Positions 44,604 to 59,959 are shown, counted from the stretch's first letter. The stretch is 64,000 nucleotides of DNA from Nemophila menziesii (GCA_029959085.1 JARWIR010000003.1:32937505-33001504); one strand, 5' to 3'. The notes: generated by a model not told the origin, from the letters alone. Translations and numbers: made by a program.

Positions 44604-45066
44604 TTTCCTCTATAGAAAAATTAAGAACAAAAATAATTCACCACCTTTTTGAATTAAAATAATACATTTCTGAAATTAGTGATAAATGAAACATATATTC
44701 TTTTAAATAACAACTAATTGTATAGAAGAAGTGGTTAAGTGACTAGTCATTGATAAGGTTGGTCAAGTTTCGAATCCCCTTACATGCAAAAGTGATTTTA
44801 CTACTATTCAATTTGGTCCGAAAATTTAATCCTAAACTAAAACGGGCCCGGACTAAATATAATTCAAAAAACATTTGGTCATAAGGATTAGGCCCAAAAA
44901 TAAATTGTGTTCAGAAATTAATCTATAAAATAAAATCCGGCCCAAAAAAAATATCAACTGATTAGATTAATTTGCGGCCCAAAAGAAAAAATTAAATCTC
45001 GGCCCAAAGAAAAAAATTAATTAAGGTCCAATAGAAAAAAAAAACTCCATAAGACCATAAATTATA

Positions 45067-45310
45067 GAGTAATGATATTTGTCACCCCTATTCTCTTCAC
45101 CCTTTTGTCACCTCCTACATAGCAGATTACATGGCATGACATGTAAGGAATAAAATAATTAAGAAATATGATTAAGGAAATGTTTAACTTAAGAAATAAA
45201 TCAATTAATTAAGATAAGTAAATAAATTACTTACATGTCATGCCATGTAATCTGCCATGTATGAGGTGATAAAAGGGTGAAGGGAATAGGGGTGACAAAT
45301 ATCATTACTC
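45067..45310. mobile_element. Mutator-type MITE, copy 2 (244 bp)
   Basis: Ends GAGTAATGATATTTGTCACC and its reverse complement, with an AT-rich core whose subterminal arms also pair (ACATGGCATGACATGTAA and its inverse). The perfect 9-bp target duplication TAAATTATA is at 45058-45066 and 45311-45319. It is inserted in the leader of the second Copia. Same family as 13456-13646. Confidence 0.94.
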
Positions 45311-45512
45311 TAAATTATATTCAGGTCCAAAAAAAATGATTTAACCTACCACATCATATACGCAGCAGATAAAAAAAAACTTTTCTTTTCTTTTCTAAAT
45401 ACATGCGACGCGACAGAGAGAAAAAAAAACTTTCAACAATTTTTTTTTATTATTATTAACATGAATAGCATGAAACACAGAAGAAGAAGCAAATAATTAT
45501 TCAGGTAACAAA

Positions 45513-45524
45513 CGCTCTGATACC
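45513..45524 (-). other. Primer-binding site of second Copia
   Basis: Minus strand TGGTATCAGAGC, initiator tRNA-Met complement, two bases from the 5' LTR start at 45527. Confidence 0.92.
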
Positions 45525-45526
45525 AA

Positions 45527-45975
45527 TTGTTACCTAAGAAATTAAATAGTAAAGGTTTTTAGACAAATCTTCTTACGCAGCGGATTGATTTCTGAATTCC
45601 TATTTTCTGAATTCTTGCTTTCTGATCGTGAACTTAATTACTAGAATTAAGCCATTTGTTTTCACCACCTAAGTGTCTGAGAATTTCTTGGTAAGTGTAT
45701 AAGAAAAGATTGATTTAACGGGAGAAGAATTTTTTTTTTTGCTGTTGTGTTTGTTGTGTCTGGAGAGGAGAAGCAGACTCCTATTTATAGAGGGATAGGA
45801 GCGTTGGTTTATTAACTGATAATAAACCATCACTCCACTATCTCCATTATTTCCATGTCTCTTAGTGGGGAAGTTACCATTGTAACTTCCTGACTAACTT
45901 CCCTCAATACGTTCATGTCACCCCATCATGGGTGACATGATATAAAATAACTTTTAATTTATTTTATTTCTTTCA
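45527..45975 (-). repeat. 5' LTR of second Copia
   Basis: About 98% identical to 37990-38435 by eye. The minus-strand TATA box TATAAATA at 45789-45782 should start element transcription. Confidence 0.93.
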
Positions 45976-47352
45976 TAAACAATAATAAATATAGATAAAT
46001 TACACACCTAAGACGACTACGATAAACTTTCTGCAAGTGAATATATCGTTTTCATGTAATAAGTAAGTAAAACATATATCAATCTCAGGGGCTACGAAAG
46101 TAAGTTTGTAAACAGTATTCTTAATAAGTGTATTAGCAAGAGTTGATAAAATAATACGCAAAACACTACAATATTTATTGGGTTTTTAAGACTCTAAAAC
46201 AATTCACGAAAATTTAATTAAGACTTAAATTAAAGACAGGGAAAAAAACACGAAGAGGAAACTATGAGAGTTTAGCTCGAGAACTAGCAAATAATCCTCA
46301 CTAGCCTTGTTCTACGTTTATTAATTAAGAGATAATTATGTGATATATATGCAATAGTCTGGATTCGAAATTCCTAATAACTCTCGTCAGAATAGCTTAG
46401 GGTGCAACCTTAACAATACCAGGGAACTTGGCTAAGGTGACCCTACGCAGTGATCGGTGGTTATATCTAACCATGTTGATTATCTAGTTAGGCAAGCCCG
46501 TCAGGATCACTACCACACACTAGACGATTATGTGTTGTATTCTATAATTGAATCCCATGCCAGGGTGACAATCCAACTACTAATGGGGAAGACCTATACT
46601 TTTGCATAGCAAGGACTACAAACATATATCAAACACAAAATATAGAGCTATCACAAACAATTCGTTTAAATATTATTCCCAGATTCAATAAAAGCATAAA
46701 ACAAGTCTAGGGTTCATACCCTTATGCTATTCTCAAGCTGAATATAATTATTGCATACTAAGTAAATAAAAACTATCAATTAATAATATCATATTCATGT
46801 TCATAACACGAAACAAAATAAAAATACTATACAAATTGTTGAAAAATGGTAAAGGGAGGGTGGAATGGCATGAACGACGGGAAAACGTTTTTGAGTTGGA
46901 CTAAGACTCTAAGACGTAGTCCAAAACCATAATTCGTCTCATCTTCTATATATATCATCTTTTTACTTGAGAGGGTCATCCTTTCTCAGTCCCTAATCAT
47001 AATAACACCTAGAATTTCATAACTCCAAATCACGAGTCGTTAGTGACCGCGTGTTCCTAATTAAAAAACCTAGCTAGATATGAAAGTGATCCTCTAAATT
47101 CTCTTTCGATTTTAAGCGACACCGAAAATACTCCATTTTCCAAATTTGGGGCCACAAGCTTTTACTTTCTAAATGTGGTCAAATCTTCCTTTTCTCCATA
47201 ACTAAGGGGTTTGCTCGATTTATTCACTTCTTATCATCATCTGAAGGTGTTCTAACATCCAAGCATCTAAGGGATACACAAATAACACACAAATTACACG
47301 CAAAAACTCTAAAAATAGCAAAACACCTAAACTAGACAAGAAATTGCAAAAG

Positions 47353-47410
<58 letters not shown>

Positions 47411-47480
47411 GAAAATTCCTTAACTAAGCACTAAATACTCCTAGAATGATGTTTCATGGCGAGTTTATTCTATCATATAA
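45976..47480 (+). repeat. Dispersed repeat copy C, main part
   Basis: Continues from 37989. Landmarks are ACTTTCTGCAAGTGAATATA, GAGAGTTTAGCTCGAGAACT, CTAGTTAGGCAAGCCCGTCA, ATTATGTGTTGT and a terminal CCTAGAATGATGTTTCATGG. A (TA)n run sits at 47359-47408. It shows that the second Copia inserted into a pre-existing copy of this repeat. Confidence 0.7.
47359..47408. repeat. (TA)n microsatellite
   Basis: About 50 bp of alternating TA near the end of repeat copy C. Confidence 0.93.
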
Positions 47481-48800
47481 ATGGAGACATCACCCATGTA
47501 CCTCAAAACTATTATTGGTATCCACACTTCCGGCCTTTGTCTTGTCTTAACATGATGAAGGATAAAATAGAGGGGGTAAGGGGACGACTATTGCATCGAG
47601 AATAGGACAATCACCAACAATCTTGACTTGGTACCTCGCACATCCTAATTGTATCACGCCTTCCATGCCTATCCAAAGTGCTAGATGTTCTTATGTCACG
47701 TGCCTTTCGGCTAGAAAAATCTCCTACGAAATGGTATCATATGTTATCACAACCTTGGAGGACATGGATAGGATCATCCAAGTCATCACCCAAATGGACC
47801 GGATCTATAAAGAGCTAGTCACCAAATATGAAGTTGATCACTCTATGACTTCTTTGAGCTTCCTCTTTGAACATGGGGCATTCACCATCAACATGAGATA
47901 TAATACCACAGAATTGTAGCAAGACTTGCTCAGCTTCTCATACCTTACTCTAACTTCAGGGTGTAAAAGTCTTTGCCTCATAACATAGAAATCACAGGAA
48001 TCTTATATCCTAGTAGACTCAAATGCATAGGGTCTTAGTAGTCTCATTCTTCTCCTTTATATCATATGCTAGTAGAATACAGTCTAGGTTCTTTGATATC
48101 ATAGGTGATTTAAGAAGTAAACAAGGCTAGAGGGAGACCTTTTAAAATGAACCCAAAAAGTAGCAGCAGATAAGTCTACTTCTTCCAAGACCATATCAAG
48201 ATGCCAAGCATGGCCATCAGGAGCATAGAACCATTAATGGACCATGATATAACATGTCATAAATTCATAAAGTCCTATCGAGAATCAAAAGTAAAGAAGA
48301 AACATCTAAACCAGCATCTATCACATGTGTTCTAGCTCTTAGTCCCTAAAACTTGTTTGCAGTAAAATAGATTAATCTCAGTTTTTAAGAGGATCTTATA
48401 GGTCAAGCACTAGATTTATAATGCGGGAATTATATATAGTCAAACACTAAATAAATCAGTACTATATACTATCATTAACATGAACACAGATAATAGTTAT
48501 TGCCACGAATCAGCAATTCAACGACCCAAAAAAAACTCTTCATCTTTTGTACATAACTTTAAGGTTAAAAAATTAGAAAAATAACGAATCACACATAAAA
48601 TGTGTAAAAGCTATAAGAACTTGGAGTCATATATCAAAAGACAAGGTCAAAGAACACTATTAGGACTATAAGTAAATATTAACTTCAAACTCTCTACTCT
48701 GTCTTGACATGAAACAAACCATTCATCAAGTTAACTTCCAAAAATACCCATATACACGAAAACTTGAATAGGATTTTTTTTTAACACTGTAATTAATGAC
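47481..48800. other. Region without a supported gene; possible LINE ORF1 scrap
   Basis: A 98-codon plus-strand ORF (47623-47919) has no domain I recognise. On the minus strand 48300-48060 reads WFYAPDGHAWHLDMVLEEVD followed by SAATFWVHFKR. This is reminiscent of the DUF4283 segment found in plant LINE ORF1, but it is short and flanked by stops. The remaining sequence, including the 3' flank of the kinase gene, shows nothing specific. Confidence 0.4.
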
Positions 48801-48802
48801 CA

Positions 48803-51282
<2,480 letters not shown>

Positions 51283-52849
51283 TAAATTCGCTTAATATAA
51301 TTGACAGAAATTATCCAGGTCCCACGAACAGTCTCTCATTCTAAACTTATCAAACGACAATTATATACCTATAAGTAACATAAAAATAAAGTAATCAACA
51401 AAAAAATCCAATAAACAATCAGAAGATGGTATTTTCATAATCAAAACTCGATAATTTTACAATTGAACAAAATAACTAATGAAAGAGTGACAGAAATTAA
51501 CCATTTCATAGATTGAAGAGCTCAAAATTTAAGAGAGGTTTAAGGAGCTTTGCAATTGGGCAAATAAACATGAAATGAGAAGATCTTTAAAGAGTCATGA
51601 AGAGTCAACGGATCAAAATCAGATTTTTTCAGCGCTTCATTATAGAATATACGAAAAGGTTAAGAAAAACAATAGGGAAGAGAGATCAAATTACCGATGA
51701 ATCCCTTTGCGTGTGGTAGATGAAGAGTAATGTGTACGTCTTTCAGTTGAAGAGATATAATTTAGAGTAATTTGTAATGTAACGTAATAAATGAAATAGA
51801 TAGAGATATGGATGGGTAAGTAAAGGATAGTAGTAATAGTTAATAACTCTCCGGGAGATATGTAGGTATGGAAGAAGGAAGGAGGAAGAAGGAAGAAGGA
51901 AGCTGCTACGAATACGATGACACTCTCTAGTTATTATCTTGGGTCTCGTCAGATGTTGTCTGCTTTAAATCTTTGATTTTAATGATTGGCATTTCGATTT
52001 GGAATAGTATTTGACTTCACGTTCTACTTATTCTTCTTGTGTTGTGTCTATAGAGTACAACTAGTACTTCATTAACAAATTAATAATAATTCTCATTTGA
52101 AATAGACAAGAAGAAGAAAAAAACACCTATTGGCCCCATAAAAGATACTTGCGAGAAAAATTGACCCACAAGTTTTTTACTTTTTATTTAGGGAATTGGA
52201 TTTTATTAAAAAAAGAAACTTGTTACATGGTTTCTATCTTGGGATCACAATAAAAAAAAAACAAATAAATAAGGAAAAGATTGGTTTAATTGTCTAAAAC
52301 ATGTCTCTCCCTTCTCTTAACATTCTTTATTTAAGGTTTATAGAGTTTAACTAGGGTTTGATATATGTTGACCGTTGACTTTAGAGACCTTCTCGGTCAT
52401 TCGTCGTGATTCTCACTGGTCGTCGTAGTCGAAAAACGCTGGATTTACTTTTCTTGTTGCTTACTATTTTTAGTATTGTTAGATTTCCTTTTAAGTTTTT
52501 GTTTTAATATCTGATTTGATGTATAGCGCATTTATTGTGTAAAGCTGAAAAGAGGATCCATTTTATTGGTGGTTGTCGGTCATTAATAAGTTTGTTTTGC
52601 ACGCGTGTTTGTTATTGGAAGCTTGGATTTGGTTTCTGATTTCACGAAATTTATTGCAATTACGAGCTAATCATTGCGATTTCATCAAAGTTCAAACCAA
52701 ATCTTCATATAATTTTAGAAAATTTTGCTCGTCGAAGCAAATCTAATCAAGCTGGCTCTTCTTCATTTTTCGACGGATTTACTTTGTTCTTTTGCATTGG
52801 ATAATTGGTGTTGTTGAGTTCATAATGGGGTCGTGAAAGAAGAATTCAA
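51283..52849. other. 5' flank of the NDR kinase gene and intergenic sequence
   Basis: On the minus strand, sequence just upstream of the ATG should be 5' UTR, probably with an intron, judging from CT-rich exon-like stretches. A CTT-rich block lies at 51860-51905. No core promoter element can be fixed with confidence. From about 52000 to 52849 there is no gene. The last part may be the 5' UTR of the LINE starting near 52850. Confidence 0.45.
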
Positions 52850-54410
52850 TAAAGTTAGTGAATGAAAATGTTCTTGAGACAAATATGGCTAATTACATCC
52901 CGGTTTCTCCTATTGTCAAAGTTAGTAACAATTTTTCTATGTGGGAATGAGCTGAAGACTGGATCAGAGAGGAGAAATAAAAGTGTGAATCTGAGTAAAA
53001 AATTGATAAGATTAGTGGAAATATGAAATTTATGGGTAATAGTAAGGTGTTTGATGAAAATACTAGGAAGGAATGTGGTACTGAGAATGTAGTTTTGATT
53101 GAACAAGATTTAACAAGCTCTAAAAAGCATACTACTAAGGACCCTACTATTGAATGTACAATAGTAGAGACTTTGAACACCTAGAGTATAATTTCAAAGA
53201 GAGTGAGGCTTTAAAAAATATCAAGAGGTTTGAAGATAGTATATATTTGTAAGGAAACAACTGCATTTTTGGGACATGAAAATCTCCTCTACCTGGTGCA
53301 AGTACTTCTTAGAGAGATGTTAGTGTCTTGAATAAGGTCAATATGGATGGATTATTTCAGAATAATAGTGATGATGCTAAAAAGGAGAGGATAATGTGGG
53401 GATTTGGTCAGAATTGTTTGATAAATGTATAAAAGAGGATCTCAACCTTAAGTATTGTCCTTCTATGGTTGTTGATGGAAAGCGTGCGATCAAAGCTCCT
53501 AGAAAAACTGTAGATGAAGGTGTTATGATGTGGAAAAACTGTTTGGTTGGGCTATTCTTAGGTGAAGCACCTGATTACCACATGGTGAGAAGTATGGTGA
53601 ACATTCAGTTGAAGGATAGAGGTATAGTTGAGATAAAGTCTACTAATATAGATGTAAATATTTTTCAATTTCAAAATGAACAAGAATGTGAAAAAGTGCT
53701 TGAACAAGTACGACATATAGGTGGAAGAATTATGTTATTGAGAAAATAGGAAGAAAATGTAAAAATTGAGAAGTTGAATATGACTAAAGTTCCTTTGTGG
53801 GCTAAACTGACGAAGGCGCCACTTCAATTGTGGACAAATGTAGGCTTGAGTTATGTGTGTAGTGTAGTGGGTAAACCAATTCAACCTGATCCAACTAATA
53901 AGTTAAGAAATTGGCTTAGCTATACTAGAGCTTGTATTGAAGTAGATATGACAAAGGAGTTTGTTAAGAAAGTTCATATTGACCTTGAAGAAGATGGTAT
54001 GTATGAGGTGGAAGTTTATTATGAGTGGTTACCTAAAAGATGTTCTATATACAAGATTGTAGTACATAGTGTGAATAATTGTGCTAAAGTTAATCAGATA
54101 AAGGAGAAACCCAAAATAAATGCTATTAATGATCAAAGAAAGAAGAAAGAAGAGTGGAGAATTGTGCAAAAACAAAAGAAGTCTACTGAAGACACTAGTC
54201 CTAATAGGGCTACTCCTAGTAGAGTTAATAATATGGGCAAAGAAATTAGAGATGAGAATGACATTGAGGAATGTATTGTTAGTAACTATTTTAATGCTTT
54301 GAACTTAGCAAATGATAATCTTGAGGAGACTTTGACTATGTTTATGGGAAGTACTCATAAAGAAAAGATAAGTGATCCACCTAATAAATTATTATTTCCT
54401 CATGTAATAT
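52850..54410 (+). pseudogene. LINE ORF1 (DUF4283 type), broken
   Basis: Two plus-strand pieces carry the ORF1 protein. The first (53396-53749) has MMWKNCLVGLFLGEAPDYHM, then RHIGGRIMLLRK, and is stopped by a TAG. The second (53774-54412) has VPLWAKLTKAPLQLWTNVGL, a YEVEVYYEWLPKRCSIY segment and a knuckle-like CSIYKIVVHSVNNC, in which one Cys is replaced by Tyr. A Lys-rich tail follows. Upstream (52850-53395) mixed-frame sequence probably belongs to its N-terminus. The nonsense and zinc-ligand changes indicate a dead copy. Confidence 0.72.
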
Positions 54411-55693
54411 GAGAGGACTTAATCAAATTTTGAAACAAAAAGAAGTTGTACAAGTTATTAAAAAAAATGTTGATGTTATTGGACTTCCGGAAACTAAGAT
54501 GAATAAAATTGAATTATGACAAGTTTTATAGTAAATTCTTAAGTAATCGGGGCTCTTTGACCAATCATGATAAATATGAAAGAGGTAGAGTGTGTATGAG
54601 ATGAAATACTAGAACTACTGATGTTAAACGTATTGATATGAGTGATCAGCTATTATGATGGAAGTCTTGAATATTAGAAATAGCAGGAATTGTCCATGTA
54701 TTATGGTTTATGCTGGAAATGATGAAGATAAAAGAAGAATTTTATGAAATATGCTTACTAATTTGAGCAATTTCATAGGGAATCAGCTGTGTATTTCGTG
54801 TAAGGACTTTAATGAGATTTAGAGAACTAAAGATAGAAGTGGTTGTACTTACTTGCGCAAGAGTTCTGTGGAGTTCAAAGATTGCATAAGTGATAATGGA
54901 ATGTATGAACATAAAGATGTTTTCATATATGGACAAATAAGAGGATTGGTGGATTTGTTTCTAGCAAAATTGATAGGTTATTGTTTGATGATGATTGGTT
55001 TTCTAAATTCAAGTCTTGTCTTTATATGTAACCTTTGGTATTTTTTATCATGGTGCACTTTTTCTTACTATTCAAGGAGTTATTAAGAGCAAACCTTAAG
55101 CTTTTCAGTTCTATAATATTTGGACTACTCATTATCAATTTTTGCTTGAGATTGAGAAAACATGGAGTATTAAGGTGGAGGGTAGCTTAATGTATCTAGT
55201 TGTTATGAAACTTAAAGAGGTGAAAAAAGTGTCAAAGATTTTTAATAAGAAGTACTTCAATTATTCTACTGAGGAAATTTTCAAGATTAAGGAGGACCTT
55301 AATAATATTCAATTGAACATTATGAATGGGCATAATGAAGATTTGGTTAAGGAAAAGTTATTGAGGGACAAATTAATCACCTTTTTAGAAGTTCGTGAAG
55401 TTTATATTAATCAAAAATCTAGGATTACTTGGACTCATGAGAGTAATTGTGGTACTGAGTTATATCACAAAGGTATAAAAGCCAGAGTCATCCATGACAA
55501 AGTGTCTTCTATTATTCAAAATGATGTAACAATTATTGTTGAAGAAAGTGAGATTCAAAAAGAATTTATTAAGTATTATAAGAAGCTTATTTGTACTAAA
55601 TATGAGAATGAGGAATATATCTCAACTAGTTGCCTAATTAAACTAGTAAATAAGAAGATTAATCAAACTATTGCAGAGCATATGGTGGAGGAT
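54411..55693 (+). pseudogene. LINE ORF2, endonuclease part, truncated
   Basis: It begins NMRGLNQILKQKEVVQVI, then VIGLPETKMNK, the start of an APE endonuclease. Broken readings continue (CKDFNEI, SGCTYLRKSSVEF). A longer open stretch (55142-55762) has YINQKSRITWTHESNCGTEL and AEHMVEDI, the pre-RT linker of plant LINEs. It ends abruptly at about 55693, where the Athila-like LTR starts, so the RT is missing. Confidence 0.7.
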
Positions 55694-57176
55694 ATTGATG
55701 TATCCTCTTTTCTGATATTAATATATTTAGTAGACATCTTTTGGGGAGTTTATTGGGCCTAAGTGATGAATTTTTTCCTAATATTCGACATATTGCACTT
55801 TTCTCTCTTATTTTGGACATATTGCTATTTATAGAGCTTTTGTGACTTAATTGTGTGTTAAGTGTGTATATTTTAGGTACATGGTTGACAAAAGATGCCA
55901 AGATGATGAGAAGAAGTACAAAAATTTAGTCAAACACCAAGCCAAGGCATAGAAGGAGCTAAAAGTCACTTTGAAAAAACCAGAGCGTTTACCAGCAAAA
56001 TTTTGACATCCATTGATCCAGTCACCATGATTAATTGGTCAGAGATTATGAAGAAATTACTTTTTATTTGGATAGATCTTGAATTCGGTGATGCATGGAA
56101 AGTTACAGAAGTCTATTCGGAGTTGAGATAAAGAAGTTATGCCATTTGCTTCCACCGTGTCTCGAACCTGTCCAGCATTAGGCTAAAAACGGGTTGGCCT
56201 ATTTTTAACCTAATTAAGCTAGGCCATTTGGCCCCAAACGTTTTTAGCCTAGTATATAAGCACCTTAGAAGCTCCAAAATCATTACCACACATTTCATTA
56301 CTCATTTTTAATAGCTTAGACACAAGAGGGAGCAGAAGAGAAGGGAAGAAGAGGTTTTCCACAAAAACCCACCATTCTTCCTCATAGGAGCTCCTTCTTC
56401 AATCGATCAAAAGATTAAACCTATTCTATTTTATCTTTTAAATACTAGTATTATTTACTACTAGTTTTTATTATTTGAGTATGAACTAAACTTAATTTTA
56501 CTTGAGAATTACCTATGTATGAACCCTAAAAGATTAATTTGATGTTATGTGGATTTTTGGATTATATTATTTAAATAAATTGAGTTTAATTACGTTGTAT
56601 ATATACAGTTGTGTTTATTTTCTACTCGTATCTTGATCACATATTGGGTAGTTTTGCTGATTGGGCTATCATCCTGGAGGGCGGTTTGATTACGGACATA
56701 GTATATAGGCGCTTGGTGTGCGTCAGTGAGCTGACAGGTCTTGACTAGCCAAGTAGTCGTTAATGTTTGAACCAAATTACGTCCAAAGGTCTAGGTACGA
56801 TAGTTTTCTATCTACGCGAGAGGGATTTGGGAAGATTACTGAATCCCGGCTAATGAGAAATACCCAATTTGCCTTTATATTCATAAACATCGAATTAGTT
56901 GACTTTGAGAATTACTAGCAATCTCTTTCATACTCAATCGTTTCGTTAATTTAATTGCATTTCCTCTTTATTTCCTTACTTCACTATTTCACTTTAATTA
57001 ATTGCATTTTTAGTTTCAATTTCATAAAAAAGCTATTTTACTCTCAAAACAAAATATTTATAACCTTGATACTCTCAAAACAAATTTATTATTTGTCAAT
57101 GACTCGTACACATGTAGAAAGTCACCCTCCTTTTGTGTTGATTTATATATCACACCTTAGGGGATGACAAGTTTTT
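55694..57176 (+). mobile_element. Athila/Tat-like LTR, second copy, with short leader
   Basis: About 1.48 kb, matching the LTR at 15222-18388 in order and sequence (GGGAGTTTATTGGGCCTAAG, TTATGCCATTTGCT, TATAGGCGCTTGGTGTG). It ends at TGACAAG before TTTTTGGCCCCGCTCTCGAG (57175-57195), a degenerate tRNA-Asp-type primer site. About 140 bp of leader follow, homologous to 18400-18530, before the sequence changes to a Copia fragment. No gag is present, so it is a truncated 5' end. Confidence 0.72.
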
Positions 57177-57339
57177 GGCCCCGCTCTCGAGGACTATATA
57201 CTTATATTTTTTTGTTTTTGTTTTAGTATATTAGTTAGTCGTTCCTGGTTTTACACCTGGTTTTGGTTTTTGTCTCTTTCACAGGTGCTTTAGGATAATG
57301 AAGCAAGTTCAACGATTTCTTTAAACATGTACGAAGGAT

Positions 57340-58560
57340 ATTATTTGAACCCTGATCTATTCATCCTCCTTAGCATCAAACTTTACTAAATAATATCTCA
57401 TATTTAAGATGAAGCATTTACATCCAAATACATGAAATTATAAGGTATTGGGATGTCTCCCATATCTCGTACGATGTCTTCTTGATGATTGGTCGACTCA
57501 AAACTCGATCAATAAAATAGCATATCATATTGATGGCTTCTCTTCCCCCCCCCCCCCCCCCCTCAAAAAAAAATAAGTAGGCAAATTGTGTTCTTTCAAC
57601 AATGTTTTATCCATTTCTTGAAGTGTTCGGTTTCTCTATTCTACTACCCCATTTTGTTAGGAAGTTCTAGAAGCCAAAAATTTATGTTCAATTCCAAATT
57701 CATCACAAAAATACATAAAGAGAGAATTCACATATTTCGTGCAATTAGCATTATGAATGTAAGTAATAAAATATCATTTTTTGTTTTGCACATTACGACA
57801 AAGTTTTGCAAATTCAACAAAGAAAAGGATTTTATATACACAAAATATTACCCATGTAAATCTAGTGAAATCATCAACAATAGCTAAAATATATTTTGAC
57901 CATTCTAAGATAGTGACATCAACCTGGTCAATTATATCCATATGCAAATGTCGAAGAGGTCTAGATGAAACAACTATTTTTGAAGATTTAAAAGATGATT
58001 GATGTTGCTTCCCAGCTTGACAAACATCGCATAACCTATATTTATCATAATTATGCTTAAGAAGCCCTATGTCTAGATTTTTGTTAAACAATTTTGATAA
58101 TAAGTCCATACTAGCATGACCTAGACGACAGTGGCACAACCAATTATCATTAACATTCGAAAAGCATTTAACATATTGGAAAATATGACTTCAAAAATCA
58201 ATAATTTAGACGTTATAGAAGCGATAACAATAAACAAAATATATAGACCACTTTGTTTGAAACGACAAACTCAGAGGGTTCAAATTTGACATTATACCCT
58301 ACATCACAAAAATGGCTAATACTAAGCAAATTAAACCTTAAAAAAATAACACATTAGATATAAGGAGAGTGGTATTGTTACTGATACTTCCCTTGCCTAG
58401 GATTTTACCTTGAGAGTTGTTGGTAAAGGTCACCGTGTCCCCTTCCTTCCTTATAAATGAGTGAAACTGTGATGAATTTCTAGTCACGTGCCTCGAGCAT
58501 TCATTATCTAGGATCCATATTTTTTGCGCTTTGATGTTATTTCCCTACATCCAAATAAAA
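57340..58560 (-). pseudogene. Copia fragment (protease-integrase) related to the young Copia
   Basis: The minus-strand protease site reads WILDNECSRHVT (Ser-Gly replaced). It is followed by CHCRLGHASMDLLSKLFNKN, CDVCQAGKQHQSSF, HLHMDIIDQVDVT and DDFTRFTWVIF. The same order occurs in the element at 19607-27232. It then degenerates through the integrase end to about 57340, with a poly-C run at 57546-57562. No LTR accompanies it. Confidence 0.82.
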
Positions 58561-58584
58561 TTAAACATTAGGCAGTGTTCTAAA

Positions 58585-58690
58585 AAGAGTTAGGTGCTAG
58601 GAAGGCGGTCGACCACTTCGAGTGCCTAGGGGATCAGGCGGGTGCCTAGGAGAAGCCTAGGCGTTCTCTTGCTAGGCGGTTTTGATTTTT
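58585..58690. repeat. GCCTAGGCG-type repeat fragment
   Basis: Motifs such as GTGCCTAGGGGATCAGGCGG and AAGCCTAGGCGTTCTC resemble the interior of the element at 31802-32240. No terminal repeats seen. Confidence 0.5.
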
Positions 58691-58704
58691 ATTTATAAAT
58701 AATA

Positions 58705-59240
58705 CTAGGTATAGCCCGTGCCTTAAGGCACTTCAAAACATAAAAACTGAGACAAATTAAGGTTAACGTTAAGTTTAGGTTTAAGGTTAAGTTTAAGGTT
58801 AAGGTTAAGGTTAAGGTTAAGGTTAAGATTAAAGTTAAGGTTAAGGTTTAGTTTAATGTTAGGGTTAAGGATAAGGTTAAGGATATGGTTAAGGTTAATA
58901 GTTAAGGAGTTGAGGTTAAGTTAAGGGGTAAGGTTAGAATTAAGGTCAATGTTAATGTTAAGGTTAAAGTTAAGGTAAAGGTTATTTTAATTTAAGGTTA
59001 AGGATAAGGTTAATGTTAGGTTATGGTTAAGGCTATGACTAAGGATACAGTGAAGGCTAAGGCAATGGTTAAATTTCAAGTTAAGGTTAAGGTTAAGTTT
59101 AAGGTTGAGGTTGAGGTTAAGGTTAAGGTAAGAGTTAAGCTTAATATCAAGGTTAAGGTTTAAGTATATGGGTTAAGGGTTAAAATCAAGCTTTTGGTCA
59201 AGGGTAAGGTAAGGGTAAGGTTAAGGTTAATTTTAAGGTT
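58705..59240 (-). mobile_element. Helitron 3' end with CCTTAA array (minus strand)
   Basis: On the minus strand it ends GTGCCTTAAGGCAC (hairpin) + GGGCTATACCTAG, with CTAG at 58708-58705 and a following host T. This is nearly the terminus at 12817-12843. The adjoining 58740-59240 is a TTAAGG (minus: CCTTAA) array like 11488-12760. Its 5' end was not found and may be lost or lie in 59240-59900. Confidence 0.7.
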
Positions 59241-59852
59241 GACAAATTTGGGAAGTTTTGTAAGGAATGGTTTTATATTATAAATTTAAGGTAAACGTTA
59301 GTATTCCGATATATTAATATTAATTTTTTTAAAAATGTTTGATTAGTTCATATAATATAAACGATCTTGTAATGAAAATAAATAAAAAAATAAATAAGAA
59401 AATATGCAATTAAGTTGTGATCCTCATTTGGTTATATTTTAATATTGATAAAAATTAGGTGTATCCTATTTTATATAGGTATCTTATTTTGGTTAAGGTA
59501 AATTTGAAAATTAAATAAGTATTAATTTTTTTTATGATTCAAATATAAAATGCAAAACTTGGTCTTTTTATAGCATTTTTTTTTCAAATTTATACATGAT
59601 TGATATTATGTAACATATATAGCTACGTTGAGTATAGAATGACACATACTTTATTAAAAATAGAATGCTTAAACGTGTCTTTCATGAGTTATCATCTTTC
59701 AATTTGATTTATCTGTTTGTTTGCTACATATATGAGTTTATATTTAGATATATTTATTATTAAAACGACACTATCTTTTGAATACTATAAAATTCGAGAT
59801 TGAAGGAAATAAATTTGTTACTTACTTGAGTAAACTATGAGGTAAAACGTAA

Positions 59853-59854
<2 letters not shown>
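59241..59854. other. AT-rich sequence between two Helitron ends
   Basis: No gene. No reverse-complement copy of the TCTATATTATATTTC terminus seen, so the extent of the minus-strand Helitron is unknown. Confidence 0.5.

Positions 59855-59927
<73 letters not shown>
59855..59927. repeat. (TA)n microsatellite at the Helitron insertion point
   Basis: About 73 bp of alternating TA. The Helitron 5' TC follows directly at 59928. Confidence 0.95.
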
Positions 59928-59930
<3 letters not shown>

Positions 59931-59959
59931 ATATTATATTTCGAAGTTTTTCCTACGGT

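Larger units (their letters stand above)
37990..45975 (-). mobile_element. Second Ty1/copia element, complete with LTRs
   Basis: The LTRs are 37990-38435 and 45527-45975 (446 and 449 bp), with about nine substitutions and two short indels between them. The target duplication TAAAC is at 37985-37989 and 45976-45980. The minus-strand primer site TGGTATCAGAGC is at 45524-45513. Gag and pol carry several nonsense codons and frameshifts. The 5' leader is unusually long (about 1.9 kb) and holds an extra ORF and a MITE. The 3' non-coding region is about 1.15 kb. LTR divergence makes it older than the Copia at 19607-27232. Confidence 0.93.
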
